Below, piece by piece: positions 31,284 through 39,800 of a DNA stretch of 64,000 nucleotides. The notes beneath the pieces are model-generated. The model searched no databases and was not told the origin of the DNA. It saw only the letters and a list, made by a program, of their open reading frames with translations. Every line of letters starts with the position of its first letter. Position 1 is the stretch's first letter. The position numbers and the translations under genes are program-made. The stretch is from Streptomyces spiralis (GTDB lineage: Bacteria; Actinomycetota; Actinomycetes; Streptomycetales; Streptomycetaceae), in assembly GCF_014654675.1 (NCBI RefSeq), contig NZ_BNBC01000041.1:21237-85236 (forward strand), in the 5' to 3' direction.

Positions 31284-32630
31284 TCACTGGTCGCGGTACA
31301 TCTCCGCGACGAGGAAGGCCAGGTCCAGCGACTGGCTGCGGTTGAGCCGCGGGTCGCAGGCCGTCTCGTAGCGCTGGTGCAGGTCGTCGACGAAGATCTC
31401 GTCGCCGCCGCCCACGCACTCGGTGACATCGTCACCGGTCAGCTCCACGTGGATGCCGCCCGGGTGGGTGCCCAGCGCCTTGTGCACCTCGAAGAAGCCC
31501 TTGACCTCGTCGAGCACGTCGTCGAAGCGACGGGTCTTGTGCCCGGAGGCCGCCTCGAAGGTGTTGCCGTGCATCGGGTCGGTCACCCAGGCCACGGTCG
31601 CGCCGGAGGCGGTGACCTTCTCCACCAGCTCGGGCAGCCGGTCGCGCACCTTGTCCGCGCCCATCCGCACGACGAACGTCAGCCGGCCCGGCTCACGGTT
31701 CGGGTCGAGGCGCTCGATGTACTGCAGCGCCTCCTCGGCCGACGTGGTCGGGCCGAGTTTGATGCCGATCGGGTTGCGGATCTTCGAGGCGAACTCGATG
31801 TGCGCGTGGTCCAGCTGCCGGGTGCGCTCACCGATCCACACCATGTGCGCCGAGACGTCGTACAGCTGTCCGGTGCGCGAGTCGGTCCTGGTCAGCGCCG
31901 ACTCGTAGTCGAGCAGCAGCGCCTCGTGCGAGGAGTAGAACTCGACGGTCTTGAACTCCTCCGGGTCGGTGCCGCAGGCCCGCATGAAGTTCAGCGCGTT
32001 GTCGATCTCCCGGGCGAGCTGCTCGTAGCGCTGGCCGGACGGGGAGGACTTCACGAAGTCCTGGTTCCAGGCGTGCACCTGGCGCAGGTCGGCGTAGCCG
32101 CCGGTGGTGAAGGCGCGCACCAGGTTCAGCGTGGAGGCGGAGGCGTGGTACATCCGCTTCAGCCGCTCGGGGTCCGGGACGCGGGCCTCCTCGGTGAACT
32201 CGAAGCCGTTGACGGAGTCGCCGCGGTAGGTCGGCAGCGTCACGCCGTCGCGGGTCTCGGTCGGCTTGGAGCGCGGCTTGGAGTACTGGCCGGCGATCCG
32301 GCCGACCTTCACCACCGGCACCGAGGCGGCGTACGTGAGCACGGCGCCCATCTGGAGCAGCGTCTTGAGCTTGTTGCGGATGTGGTCGGCGGACACCGCG
32401 TCGAAGGCTTCCGCGCAGTCGCCGCCCTGGAGCAGGAACGCCTCGCCCCTGGCGACGGCTCCCATCCGGGCGCGCAGCTGGTCGCACTCGCCCGCGAAGA
32501 CGAGCGGCGGATACGACTCGAGGTCCGCGATCACTGCGCGCAGAGCCTCGGGGTCGGGGTACTCGGGCTGCTGCGCCGCGGGCAGGTTTCGCCAGGTGTT
32601 GCCAGCGCTTGCGCTGGTCTTAGCGTTCAC
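31284..32630 (-). CDS. aroH: Class II 3-deoxy-D-arabino-heptulosonate 7-phosphate synthase
   Basis: This is the first enzyme of the shikimate pathway, condensing phosphoenolpyruvate with erythrose 4-phosphate. The protein is about 448 residues and of the plant-like class II type. It shows YPPLVFAGECDQLR, EAFLLQGGDCAEAF (metal and substrate Cys), KVGRIAGQYSKPRS, WNQDFV, HEALLLDYE, SAHMVWIGERTRQLDHAHIEF, KLGPTTSAEEAL, WVTDPMHGNT and GGIHVELTGDDVTECVGG. I prefer the GTG at 32630 since GAGAAGG lies 5 nt upstream; the GTG at 32636 adds two residues. It is divergent from the trp leader and anthranilate synthase, so two aromatic pathway control points share one intergenic region. Confidence 0.96.
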   Translation of the reverse strand: MNAKTSASAGNTWRNLPAAQQPEYPDPEALRAVIADLESYPPLVFAGECDQLRARMGAVARGEAFLLQGGDCAEAFDAVSADHIRNKLKTLLQMGAVLTYAASVPVVKVGRIAGQYSKPRSKPTETRDGVTLPTYRGDSVNGFEFTEEARVPDPERLKRMYHASASTLNLVRAFTTGGYADLRQVHAWNQDFVKSSPSGQRYEQLAREIDNALNFMRACGTDPEEFKTVEFYSSHEALLLDYESALTRTDSRTGQLYDVSAHMVWIGERTRQLDHAHIEFASKIRNPIGIKLGPTTSAEEALQYIERLDPNREPGRLTFVVRMGADKVRDRLPELVEKVTASGATVAWVTDPMHGNTFEAASGHKTRRFDDVLDEVKGFFEVHKALGTHPGGIHVELTGDDVTECVGGGDEIFVDDLHQRYETACDPRLNRSQSLDLAFLVAEMYRDQ

Positions 32631-32723
32631 GGTCACCTTCTCAACACTACGGGGTCGCTCCGCGGGTCCAATCATCTGCTCATCAAGTGAGACAGATGGT
32701 GCGCGGTCGTGGACGGTGTGCGA

Positions 32724-32729
32724 TAGGGT
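32724..32729 (+). promoter_or_regulatory. -10 element of the trp leader, implying a leaderless transcript
   Basis: TAGGGT ends 7 nt before the trpL ATG at 32737, so RNA would start at or beside the A of the initiation codon. A leaderless trp transcript has been described, as I recall, for S. venezuelae. The -35 is weak. Confidence 0.6.
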
Positions 32730-32736
32730 GCCGGGC

Positions 32737-32799
32737 ATGTTCGCGCACTCGACCCAGAACCAGAACTGGTGGTGGACCGCTTCTCCGGCGGCCCGCTGA
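32737..32799 (+). CDS. trpL: Tryptophan operon leader peptide TrpL
   Basis: This 20-residue ORF starts at an ATG and contains three consecutive Trp codons (TGG TGG TGG) at codons 11-13, within QNWWWTASPAAR. It ends with TGA at 32797-32799, 22 bp before a terminator hairpin. The layout is a classical transcription attenuator. When charged tRNA-Trp is scarce, the ribosome stalls on the Trp codons and an antiterminator forms. When Trp is plentiful, the 32821 hairpin forms and stops RNA polymerase before the anthranilate synthase gene. Confidence 0.93.
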   Translation: MFAHSTQNQNWWWTASPAAR

Positions 32800-32820
32800 C
32801 TGCGCGTATCCCACACTTCG

Positions 32821-32847
32821 CGAAGGCCGCCCGAGGGGCGGCCTTCG
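32821..32847 (+). terminator. trp attenuator hairpin
   Basis: A perfect 12-bp stem (CGAAGGCCGCCC against GGGCGGCCTTCG) with a 3-nt loop lies 21 bp after the trpL stop and 52 bp before the trpE ATG. It is followed by GTGTGTG, not by a T-tract, as is usual for G+C-rich genomes. Confidence 0.88.
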
Positions 32848-32899
32848 GTGTGTGCGGCACCCGGGTCGTTCCTCACCCACACCGACGGAAGAGGAACCC

Positions 32900-34825
32900 A
32901 TGGACCTGGCACAGCTGCTGCACGATCCCCGCCCGTTCGCGCTGCTCCGGCGCCGTGCCCCCGGGCACGACCACGACCTGGTCGAGCTGCTGCTCGGCCC
33001 CGTGAGCACCCGGGAGACCCTGGCCGAGCTGCCCGACGAGGGCCTGGCGCTGGTCCCGTTCCGTCAGATCCGCGAGCGCGGCTTCGACGTCCGCGACGAC
33101 GGCACCCCGCTGATGGTGCTGACACCCGAGGAGTCGTACGCGATCCCGCTCGCCGAGGCGCTGGCGCAGTTGCCCGCGCACGAGGTCCGGGTCGAGGGCG
33201 GCGGCTTCGACGTGGGCGACGAGGAGTACGCGGAGATCGTCGGGCGGGTGCTGGCCGACGAGATCGGCGCGGGCGAGGGCGCGAACTTCGTGATCCGGCG
33301 GACGTACGAGGGCCGGATCCCCGGCTTCGGCAGGTCCGACGCGCTGGCGCTGTTCCGGCGGCTGCTGGAGGGCGAGCGGGGGGCGTACTGGACGTTCGTG
33401 GTGCACACCGGCGACCGGACGCTGGTCGGGGCGAGCCCCGAGGTGCATGTGCGGATGTCCGGTGGAAGGGGCGAGCGCGAAGCGCTCTCGGTCGAGGGCG
33501 GTGGCGGGAGAGGGGTGGGCACCGTCGTCATGAACCCGATCAGCGGGACGTACCGCTACCCGGCCGAGGGCCCGACCCCCGAGCACCTGCTGGGCTTCCT
33601 CGCCGACGGCAAGGAGATCGAGGAGCTGTCGATGGTGGTCGACGAGGAGCTCAAGATGATGTGCACCGTCGGCGACATGGGTGGTGTCGTGGTGGGGCCG
33701 CGGCTGAAGGAGATGGCGCACCTCGCGCACACCGAGTACGAGCTGCGCGGGCGGTCCTCGCTGGATGTGCGGGAGGTGCTGCGGGAGACGATGTTCGCGG
33801 CGACCGTCACCGGCTCGCCGGTGCAGAACGCCTGCCGGGTCATCGAGCGCCATGAGCCCGTCGGGCGGGACGGTGTCGGACGCGGGTACTACGCGGGTGC
33901 CCTCGCGCTGCTCGGCCGGGACTCCGGCGGCGCCCAGACCCTGGACTCCCCCATCCTGATCCGCACCGCCGACATCGACGCGGACGGACGGCTGCGCGTC
34001 CCGGTCGGCGCGACCCTGGTCCGCGGCTCGGACCCGGCGAGCGAGGTCGCCGAGACGCACGCCAAGGCGGCGGGCGTGCTGGCGGCACTGGGCGTACGTC
34101 CAGGCCGGCCGCGCACCGAGCGGGCGCTGCCCCGCCTCGCCGACGACCCGCGGGTGCGGGCGGCCCTGGACGGGCGCCGGGCCTCGCTGGCGCCGTTCTG
34201 GCTGCGGATGCAGGAGCGGTCCGACTCCCTCGAGGGGCACGCCCTGGTGGTCGACGGCGAGGACACCTTCACGGCGATGCTGGCGCACGTGCTGCGCTCG
34301 GCCGGCCTGGAGGTGACCGTACGGCGCTACGACGAGCCGGGACTGCGCGAGACCGTCCTCGCGCACGAGGGACCGGTCGTGCTCGGCCCCGGCCCGGGCG
34401 ACCCCTCGGACCTCGCCGACCCGAAGATGCGGTTCCTGCGGGGGCTGGCGGCCCAGGTGATCCGGGAACACCGGCACGGCGTACTCGGGGTGTGCCTGGG
34501 GCACGAGCTGATCGCGGCGGAGCTGGGTCTCGAGATCGTACGGAAGGAAGTGCCGTACCAGGGTGCGCAGACGGAGATCGACCTGTTCGGGCGGGCGGAG
34601 ACCGTCGGCTTCTACAACAGCTTCGTGGCCCGCTGCGACGAGGAGGCGGCACGGGAACTGGCCGCGCACGGGGTGGAGGTGAGCCGGGCGGAGAACGGTG
34701 AGGTGCACGCCGTGCGCGGGCCGGGCTTCGCCGGTCTTCAGTTCCACCCGGAGTCGGTGCTGAGCCTGAACGGGGCCGCGGTCGTGCGGGAACTGATCGG
34801 GCAGCTGCGCCGCACGACCGTGTAG
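32900..34825 (+). CDS. trpE: Fused anthranilate synthase (TrpE plus TrpG domains)
   Basis: The 641-residue protein makes anthranilate from chorismate and glutamine. The N-terminal chorismate-binding domain (about 1-425) shows NFVIRRTYEGRIPG, GAYWTFVVHTGDRTLVGASPEVHV, NPISGTYRYP, ELSMVVDEELKMMCTVGDMG, VTGSPVQNACRVIERHEPVGR and GYYAGALALLG. The C-terminal glutamine amidotransferase (about 445-640) has the nucleophile Cys in GVCLGHELIAAELG and His-Glu in FHPES. This one-chain arrangement is shared with phenazine PhzE, but the adjacent tryptophan attenuator argues for Trp biosynthesis. The ATG at 32900 follows GAGGAA. No other trp gene is adjacent; trpD lies 23 kb away. Confidence 0.94.
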   Translation: MDLAQLLHDPRPFALLRRRAPGHDHDLVELLLGPVSTRETLAELPDEGLALVPFRQIRERGFDVRDDGTPLMVLTPEESYAIPLAEALAQLPAHEVRVEGGGFDVGDEEYAEIVGRVLADEIGAGEGANFVIRRTYEGRIPGFGRSDALALFRRLLEGERGAYWTFVVHTGDRTLVGASPEVHVRMSGGRGEREALSVEGGGGRGVGTVVMNPISGTYRYPAEGPTPEHLLGFLADGKEIEELSMVVDEELKMMCTVGDMGGVVVGPRLKEMAHLAHTEYELRGRSSLDVREVLRETMFAATVTGSPVQNACRVIERHEPVGRDGVGRGYYAGALALLGRDSGGAQTLDSPILIRTADIDADGRLRVPVGATLVRGSDPASEVAETHAKAAGVLAALGVRPGRPRTERALPRLADDPRVRAALDGRRASLAPFWLRMQERSDSLEGHALVVDGEDTFTAMLAHVLRSAGLEVTVRRYDEPGLRETVLAHEGPVVLGPGPGDPSDLADPKMRFLRGLAAQVIREHRHGVLGVCLGHELIAAELGLEIVRKEVPYQGAQTEIDLFGRAETVGFYNSFVARCDEEAARELAAHGVEVSRAENGEVHAVRGPGFAGLQFHPESVLSLNGAAVVRELIGQLRRTTV

Positions 34826-34841
34826 CCGTCCGGGGCCACCG

Positions 34842-35870
34842 TCAGCCGAAGAAGACCCCGACCTCCTCGTACAGCTTCGGGTCGACCGTCTTCAGCTTGG
34901 CGGTGGCCTCGCCGATCGGGACGCGGACGATGTCGGTGCCGCGCAGGGCGACCATCTTGCCGAAGTCGCCGTCGTGGACGCAGTCGATGGCGTGCAGGCC
35001 GAAGCGGGTGGCGAGCCAGCGGTCGAAGGCGCTGGGGGTGCCGCCGCGCTGGATGTGCCCGAGGACGGTGGTCCGCGCCTCCTTGCCGGTGCGCCTCTCG
35101 ATCTCCTTCGCCAGCCACTCGCCCACCCCGGACAGCCGGACGTGCCCGAAGGAGTCCAGCGACTCGTCCTTGAGGACCATCTGGCCGTCCTTGGGCATGG
35201 CGCCCTCCGCGACGACCACGATCGGGGCGTACGACGCCTTGAAGCGGGAGGTGATCCAGGCGCACACCTGGTCGAGGTCGAAGCGTTGTTCGGGGATGAG
35301 GATGACGTTGGCGCCGCCGGCGAGTCCGGAGTGCAGGGCGATCCAGCCGGCGTGCCGGCCCATCACCTCGCAGACCAGCACCCGCATGTGGGACTCGGCG
35401 GTGGTGTGGAGCCGGTCGATGGCCTCGGTGGCGATCCCGACCGCGGTGTCGAAGCCGAAGGTGTAGTCGGTGGCCGACAGGTCGTTGTCGATGGTCTTGG
35501 GGACGCCGACGCAGGGCACGCCGTACTCGTCGCTCAGCCGGGCGGCGACGCCCAGGGTGTCCTCGCCGCCGATCGCGATGAGCGCCTCGACCTCCTGCTT
35601 GGCGAGGTTTTCCTTGATGCGCCGGATCCCGTCCTCCTGCTTGAGGGGGTTGGTGCGCGAGGAGCCGAGGATGGTGCCGCCGCGGGGCAGGATGCCGCGC
35701 ACCGCGGGGATGTCGAGGCGGACGGTGTCGTTCTCCAGGGGCCCTCGCCAGCCGTCCCGGAAGCCGACGAAGTCATAGCCGTACTCCTGCACGCCCTTGC
35801 GGACGACGCCCCGGATGACGGCGTTGAGCCCGGGGCAGTCGCCGCCTCCGGTCAGTACTCCGACCCGCAT
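34842..35870 (-). CDS. pfkA: 6-phosphofructokinase
   Basis: This 342-residue PfkA-family kinase phosphorylates fructose 6-phosphate in glycolysis. Motifs are MRVGVLTGGGDCPGLNAVIRG, LIAIGGEDTLGVAARL, GVPKTIDNDLSATDYTFGFDTAV with the catalytic Asp, VCEVMGRHAGWIALHSGLAGGANVILIPE, and GHIQRGGTPSAFDRWLATRFG. In GGEDT an Asp occupies the position that is Gly in ATP-dependent E. coli Pfk and Asp in pyrophosphate-dependent enzymes. Streptomyces enzymes of this clade were nevertheless reported, as I recall, to use ATP. The phosphoryl donor should not be assumed from sequence. The ATG at 35870 directly precedes the nucleotide-binding motif. It is convergent with trpE. Confidence 0.94.
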   Translation of the reverse strand: MRVGVLTGGGDCPGLNAVIRGVVRKGVQEYGYDFVGFRDGWRGPLENDTVRLDIPAVRGILPRGGTILGSSRTNPLKQEDGIRRIKENLAKQEVEALIAIGGEDTLGVAARLSDEYGVPCVGVPKTIDNDLSATDYTFGFDTAVGIATEAIDRLHTTAESHMRVLVCEVMGRHAGWIALHSGLAGGANVILIPEQRFDLDQVCAWITSRFKASYAPIVVVAEGAMPKDGQMVLKDESLDSFGHVRLSGVGEWLAKEIERRTGKEARTTVLGHIQRGGTPSAFDRWLATRFGLHAIDCVHDGDFGKMVALRGTDIVRVPIGEATAKLKTVDPKLYEEVGVFFG

Positions 35871-36088
35871 GGAAATGTCCCTTCGCCGCGGTTGCCTGGT
35901 GAAGGTCACGCTAATGGTGACGCAGGTCACTTCGGCATGGGCGGGAAAGTCAATTCCGGTGAAATGTCCGGTAGTTGATCACGGCAAATCCACCCGAAAG
36001 AGCGGATGAGCCGCGTACGCGGCTTGACGCGAGCGGTCGGCGGGACCGCTCGGCGAGATCGCTGGGCGAGGTCCTTCGGGCGGCGCCC

Positions 36089-36772
36089 TCAGTCGCCGTC
36101 GAGTCCCCGTTCGATGGCGTAGCGGACCAGCTCGACACGGTTGTGGAGCTGGAGCTTGCCGAGGGTGTTCTGGACGTGGTTCTGGACCGTGCGGTGGGAG
36201 ATGACCAGGCGCTCGGCGATCTGCTTGTAGCTCAGACCCTTGGCGACCAGGCGCAGCACCTCGGTCTCGCGTTCCGTGAGCCGCGGCGCCTTCGGCTCGT
36301 CGGCACCGGCCCCGGAGGCGGGGGCGGGCTCGGCGGCCAGCCGGCGGTACTCGCCGAGGACCAGCCCGGCCAGGCCGGGGGTGAACACCGGGTCGCCCAC
36401 GGCGGTGCGGCGCACCGCGTCGAGCAGCTCCTCCGTGGAGGCCGACTTCAGCAGATAGCCCGTGGCACCCGACTTCACGGCCTCCAGCACATCGGCGTGC
36501 TCGCCGCTCGCGGACAGCACCAGGACCCGCAGCGCCGGGTTGGCGGCGAGGAGTTCCTTGCAGACCTGGACACCGGGCTTGGCGGGCAGGTTGAGGTCCA
36601 GGACGAGCACGTCGGGGGCGGCGGCCCGGGCGCGGCGCACCGCCTGCTCGCCGTCGCCCGCGGTGGCGACCACGTCGAAGCCGGACTCGGTCAGGTCGCG
36701 GGCGACGGCGTCCCGCCACATGGGGTGGTCGTCGACCACCATGACCTTGATCGGGTCCTGCTGTGTGCTCAT
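36089..36772 (-). CDS. macR: NarL/LuxR-type response regulator MacR
   Basis: This 227-residue response regulator has a receiver domain with Asp13-Asp14 (VMVVDDHPMWRDAV), the phosphoacceptor in DVLVLDLNLPAKPG, and Lys in GYLLKSAS. A linker rich in Ala/Pro precedes a C-terminal GerE helix-turn-helix (LTERETEVLRLVAKGLSYKQIAERLVISHRTVQNHVQNTLGKL). The ATG overlaps the macS stop by ATGA. The pair matches the S. coelicolor MacRS system, which as I recall controls membrane proteins involved in aerial growth through the box TGAGTACnnGTACTCA. A perfect copy of that box is at 17123-17138. Confidence 0.9.
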   Translation of the reverse strand: MSTQQDPIKVMVVDDHPMWRDAVARDLTESGFDVVATAGDGEQAVRRARAAAPDVLVLDLNLPAKPGVQVCKELLAANPALRVLVLSASGEHADVLEAVKSGATGYLLKSASTEELLDAVRRTAVGDPVFTPGLAGLVLGEYRRLAAEPAPASGAGADEPKAPRLTERETEVLRLVAKGLSYKQIAERLVISHRTVQNHVQNTLGKLQLHNRVELVRYAIERGLDGD

Positions 36773-37989
36773 CTGCTCTCCGCTTTCGTCTTCTTCGGGT
36801 TCCTGGGCACCTTCAGCTCGACCTCCGTGCCCTGGCCGGGCACCGAGACCAGCTCGGCGGTGCCGCCGATGTCGCGCAGCCGGCCCTTGATCGACTGGGC
36901 GACGCCGAGCCGGCCCTCGCCCTCGGCCTGGGCGAGCCGGCCCTCGGGGATGCCGGGTCCGTCGTCCCGTACGGTCACGAGGACGCACTCCGGTTCGTCC
37001 TCGACGAGGATCCATGCCCGGGCGTCCTCGCCCGCGTGCCTGCGGACGTTGTCCAGCGCGGCGCCGACGGCCGCGGCCATCTCCCGGGCGACCCCGGACG
37101 GCAGCAGGACCGGCGCGCCGGGCTCCGCGAGGCTGACCCGGGAGCCGGCCCAGCGGGCCAGCAGGGAACGCAGGTCGACGGGGCCGCTCCGGTCGCGCTC
37201 CGCGCCGTCCTCGTCGGCCTCGTCGTCCACCATGCGTACGACCGCGCCGTCGGCCACGTCCTGCGAGACCCGGGACACGGGGACCAGCCCGCCGGAGACC
37301 AGAGTGCGCAGCGCCACCTCCTGCTCCCCGGCCAGCCGGCCCAACTCCGCGGCCTCGCCGCCGAGGACCGCGCCGCGCCGCTGGACCATGGCGAGCACCT
37401 GCAGCACACCGTCGTGGATGTCCCGGGCCAGCCGCTCCCGCTCGCGGGTCGCGGCCTCGATCTCCAGGGCGCGGGCGAGGGTGCGCTCGGAGGCGCGGGC
37501 GACCTCGACGACGTAGCCGATGGCGATCGAGGCGACCCAGACCAGGATCACGTTGTGCACGGTGTCGCGGGCCGGGCTGCCGCGCTCGATCAGATTGGCG
37601 ACGGCGACCGGGGTGGAGGCGAGGGCGGCCCAGCGCCAGCCGCCCTTGAGGGCGAAGGCGAGGACGGAGCCGGCGGTCCAGATCGACGGCAGGGTCGGGC
37701 CGTCGTCCGCGATCCGCGCCTGCGTGTCGGCCAGGGGCGTGAGGAGGATGCCGGTCACCGCCAGGGCGAGGTCGACGGCGAGGAACCGTTTGGTGCAGCT
37801 CGCGGCGTTCGCGACCCTGGGCAGGGTGGCGAGGGTCCACACGCACAGCACGCAGTAGTAGGCGACGGCGATCCAGGGCCGGGGGAAGCGGTCGTAGGCG
37901 GTGGCGAACAGGCCGACCGCGTAGAGCATGGTCAGCACCCGGTAGCCGGCGAGCGCACGCCACAGCGGCAGCTCGACCGACATCCTCAT
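36769..37989 (-). CDS. macS: MacS-family sensor histidine kinase
   Basis: This sensor kinase has about 406 residues. Five or six membrane helices fill the first 180 residues with little extracytoplasmic sequence, so the signal is probably sensed in the membrane. The dimerisation and phosphoacceptor helix is RERERLARDIHDGVLQVLAMVQRRG (His in DIHDG, HisKA_3 type). The ATPase has AVGAALDNVRRHAGEDARAWI and VTVRDDGPGIPEGRL. The start is uncertain: ATGs at 38010, 37989 and 37983 are all in frame. I list 37989 as a middle choice since none has an ideal ribosome-binding site. It is co-translated with macR through an ATGA overlap. Confidence 0.9.
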   Translation of the reverse strand: MRMSVELPLWRALAGYRVLTMLYAVGLFATAYDRFPRPWIAVAYYCVLCVWTLATLPRVANAASCTKRFLAVDLALAVTGILLTPLADTQARIADDGPTLPSIWTAGSVLAFALKGGWRWAALASTPVAVANLIERGSPARDTVHNVILVWVASIAIGYVVEVARASERTLARALEIEAATRERERLARDIHDGVLQVLAMVQRRGAVLGGEAAELGRLAGEQEVALRTLVSGGLVPVSRVSQDVADGAVVRMVDDEADEDGAERDRSGPVDLRSLLARWAGSRVSLAEPGAPVLLPSGVAREMAAAVGAALDNVRRHAGEDARAWILVEDEPECVLVTVRDDGPGIPEGRLAQAEGEGRLGVAQSIKGRLRDIGGTAELVSVPGQGTEVELKVPRNPKKTKAESR

Positions 37990-38082
37990 GACACGCTCAC
38001 GCCTGGGCATGCCCCCCCTTGGTCCTGGTCCGCCGGCTGTGCGGTCCGCCCGTCCCCTTCTGCGCGGTCCTCCCCTACCGCG

Positions 38083-38874
38083 TCACTGCGCCTTCTTCTC
38101 CTTCTCGGCCTTCTCCTTCTCGGCCTGGTCCTTCGCGGCCTGGGCGAGGGCGGCCTTGGCCGCCTTCTCCGCCTCCTTCTCGGCCTTGGCCGCGTCCGCG
38201 ATCTGCCGCTTGGCGGCGGTCGCGTAGATGTCGACGTACTCCTGCCCCGACAGCTTCATGATCTCGTACATGACCTCGTCGGTCAGCGCGCGCAGCACGA
38301 AGCGGTCCTGCTCCATGCCCTGGTAGCGGCTGAAGTCCAGCGGCCTGCCGATCCGGATGCCCGGACGCATCAGCTTGGGGACGACCTTCCCGGGCGGCTG
38401 GATCTTCTCCGTGTCGATCATGGCGACCGGGATGACGGGCGCCCCGGTGGCCAGCGCCACGCGGGCCAGACCGCCCGGCTTGCCGCGGTACAGGCGGCCG
38501 TCGGGCGAGCGGGTGCCCTCGGGGTAGATGCCGAACAGCTCGCCGCGCTCCAGCACCTCGATGCCGCTCTTGATCGCCGCCTCGCCCGCGCCGCGCGCGC
38601 CGGAGCGGTCCACGGGGAGCTGGCCGACGCCCTTGAAGAACGCGGCGGTCAGCCGGCCCTTCACTCCGGGCGTGGTGAAGTACTCGGCCTTCGCGATGAA
38701 GGTGACCTTGCGGTCGAGGACCACGGGCAGGAAGAACGAGTCCGAGAACGACAGGTGATTGCTCGCCAGAATGGCGGGGCCCTCGGCCGGAATGTTCTCC
38801 AGGCCCTCCACCCAGGGCCTGAAGGCGAGCTTCAGCGGCCCCCCGATGGCGACCTTCATCGTGCCGTAGAACAA
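38083..38874 (-). CDS. plsC: 1-acyl-sn-glycerol-3-phosphate acyltransferase
   Basis: This PlsC-family enzyme of 263 residues makes phosphatidic acid from lysophosphatidic acid. The catalytic NHxxxxD motif is ASNHLSFSDSFFLP near residues 37-50. The glycerol-phosphate binding EGTRS is in FGIYPEGTRSPDGRLYRGKPGG near 118-125. VIPVAMIDT and KLMRPGIRIGRPL follow. The last 40 residues are a Lys/Ala/Glu-rich helix (AEKEAEKAAKAALAQAAKD), probably membrane-peripheral or protein-binding and not part of the core enzyme. The TTG at 38874 follows AGGAGG at 7 nt, a strong argument over the ATG at 38859. Confidence 0.93.
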   Translation of the reverse strand: MFYGTMKVAIGGPLKLAFRPWVEGLENIPAEGPAILASNHLSFSDSFFLPVVLDRKVTFIAKAEYFTTPGVKGRLTAAFFKGVGQLPVDRSGARGAGEAAIKSGIEVLERGELFGIYPEGTRSPDGRLYRGKPGGLARVALATGAPVIPVAMIDTEKIQPPGKVVPKLMRPGIRIGRPLDFSRYQGMEQDRFVLRALTDEVMYEIMKLSGQEYVDIYATAAKRQIADAAKAEKEAEKAAKAALAQAAKDQAEKEKAEKEKKAQ

Positions 38875-39020
38875 CCGACTGCCTCCTGTGTGTGTCGATC
38901 AGACCATAACCCCAAGTGGTGCCGAAGGAGCCGACGACCCTGGTCGGTGTCAATGCCGTCGCGTACGGTGAAGTACCTGTCATCGACGTGCTGAGCCGAT
39001 TCCACGAACAGGAGACCGAC

Positions 39021-39800
39021 GTGCCGGTCCTCCCCGGAGCCGAGCCGTTCCGCCATGAGGGCGGGGAGGTCGGCGTCCTCCTCTGCCACGGCTTCACCGG
39101 TTCCCCCCAGTCGCTGCGTTCCTGGGCCGAGTATCTCGCCGAGCGCGGCCTGACCGTCTCGCTCCCGCTGCTGCCCGGGCACGGGACGCGCTGGGAGGAC
39201 ATGGCGATCACCGGCTGGCAGGACTGGTACGCGGAGGTGGACCGCGAGCTGCGCGCCCTGCGCGAGCGGTGCGCGCACGTGTTCGTGGCGGGGCTGTCCA
39301 TGGGCGGTGCGCTGGCGCTCCGGCTGGCGGCGCGGCACGGGGACGCGGTCGCCGGGGTCGTGGTGGTCAACCCGGCAAACAAGGTGCACGGCCTGTCCGC
39401 GTACGCCCTGCCCGTCGCCCGGCACCTGGTGCGCACCACCAAGGGCATCGCCAGCGACATCGCCAAGGCGGACAGCGCGGAACTGGGCTACGACCGGGTC
39501 CCGCTGCACTGCGCGCACTCGCTCAGGGCCTTCTTCCGGCTGGTCGACGGCGAGCTTCCGCAGGTCACGCAGCCGTTGCTGCTTCTGCGCAGCCCCCAGG
39601 ACCATGTGGTGCCGCCGGCCGACTCGGCGCGGATCCTCAGCCGGGTCTCCTCCGTGGACGTCACCGAGGTGCTGCTGGAACACAGCTACCACGTCGCGAC
39701 GTTGGACAACGACGCGGACCGGATCTTCGGGGAGAGCTTCGGCTTCATCGGCCGGATCGCACCCAGTGTCGGCAAGGAAGGGACGGCGGCAGGTGGCTGA
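39021..39800 (+). CDS. Alpha/beta-hydrolase, carboxylesterase / monoacylglycerol lipase type
   Basis: This 259-residue hydrolase has oxyanion and catalytic features: GVLLCHGFTGSPQSL, the nucleophile Ser in VAGLSMGGALALRLA (GxSxG), Asp in LLLRSPQDHVVP, and His in EHSYHVATLDNDAD. It resembles Bacillus stearothermophilus Est30-type esterases. The GTG at 39021 is preferred since AGGAG lies 6 nt upstream. An in-frame GTG at 38916 would add 35 residues without a ribosome-binding site. It is divergent from plsC and overlaps the next gene by 8 bp. Together with plsC it may be part of lipid turnover (inference). Confidence 0.92.
   Translation: MPVLPGAEPFRHEGGEVGVLLCHGFTGSPQSLRSWAEYLAERGLTVSLPLLPGHGTRWEDMAITGWQDWYAEVDRELRALRERCAHVFVAGLSMGGALALRLAARHGDAVAGVVVVNPANKVHGLSAYALPVARHLVRTTKGIASDIAKADSAELGYDRVPLHCAHSLRAFFRLVDGELPQVTQPLLLLRSPQDHVVPPADSARILSRVSSVDVTEVLLEHSYHVATLDNDADRIFGESFGFIGRIAPSVGKEGTAAGG

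Noticed and set aside
32900..34825. Phenazine-type PhzE assignment for the fused anthranilate synthase
   Set aside because: The architecture is compatible, but no phenazine genes are nearby and a tryptophan attenuator precedes it.
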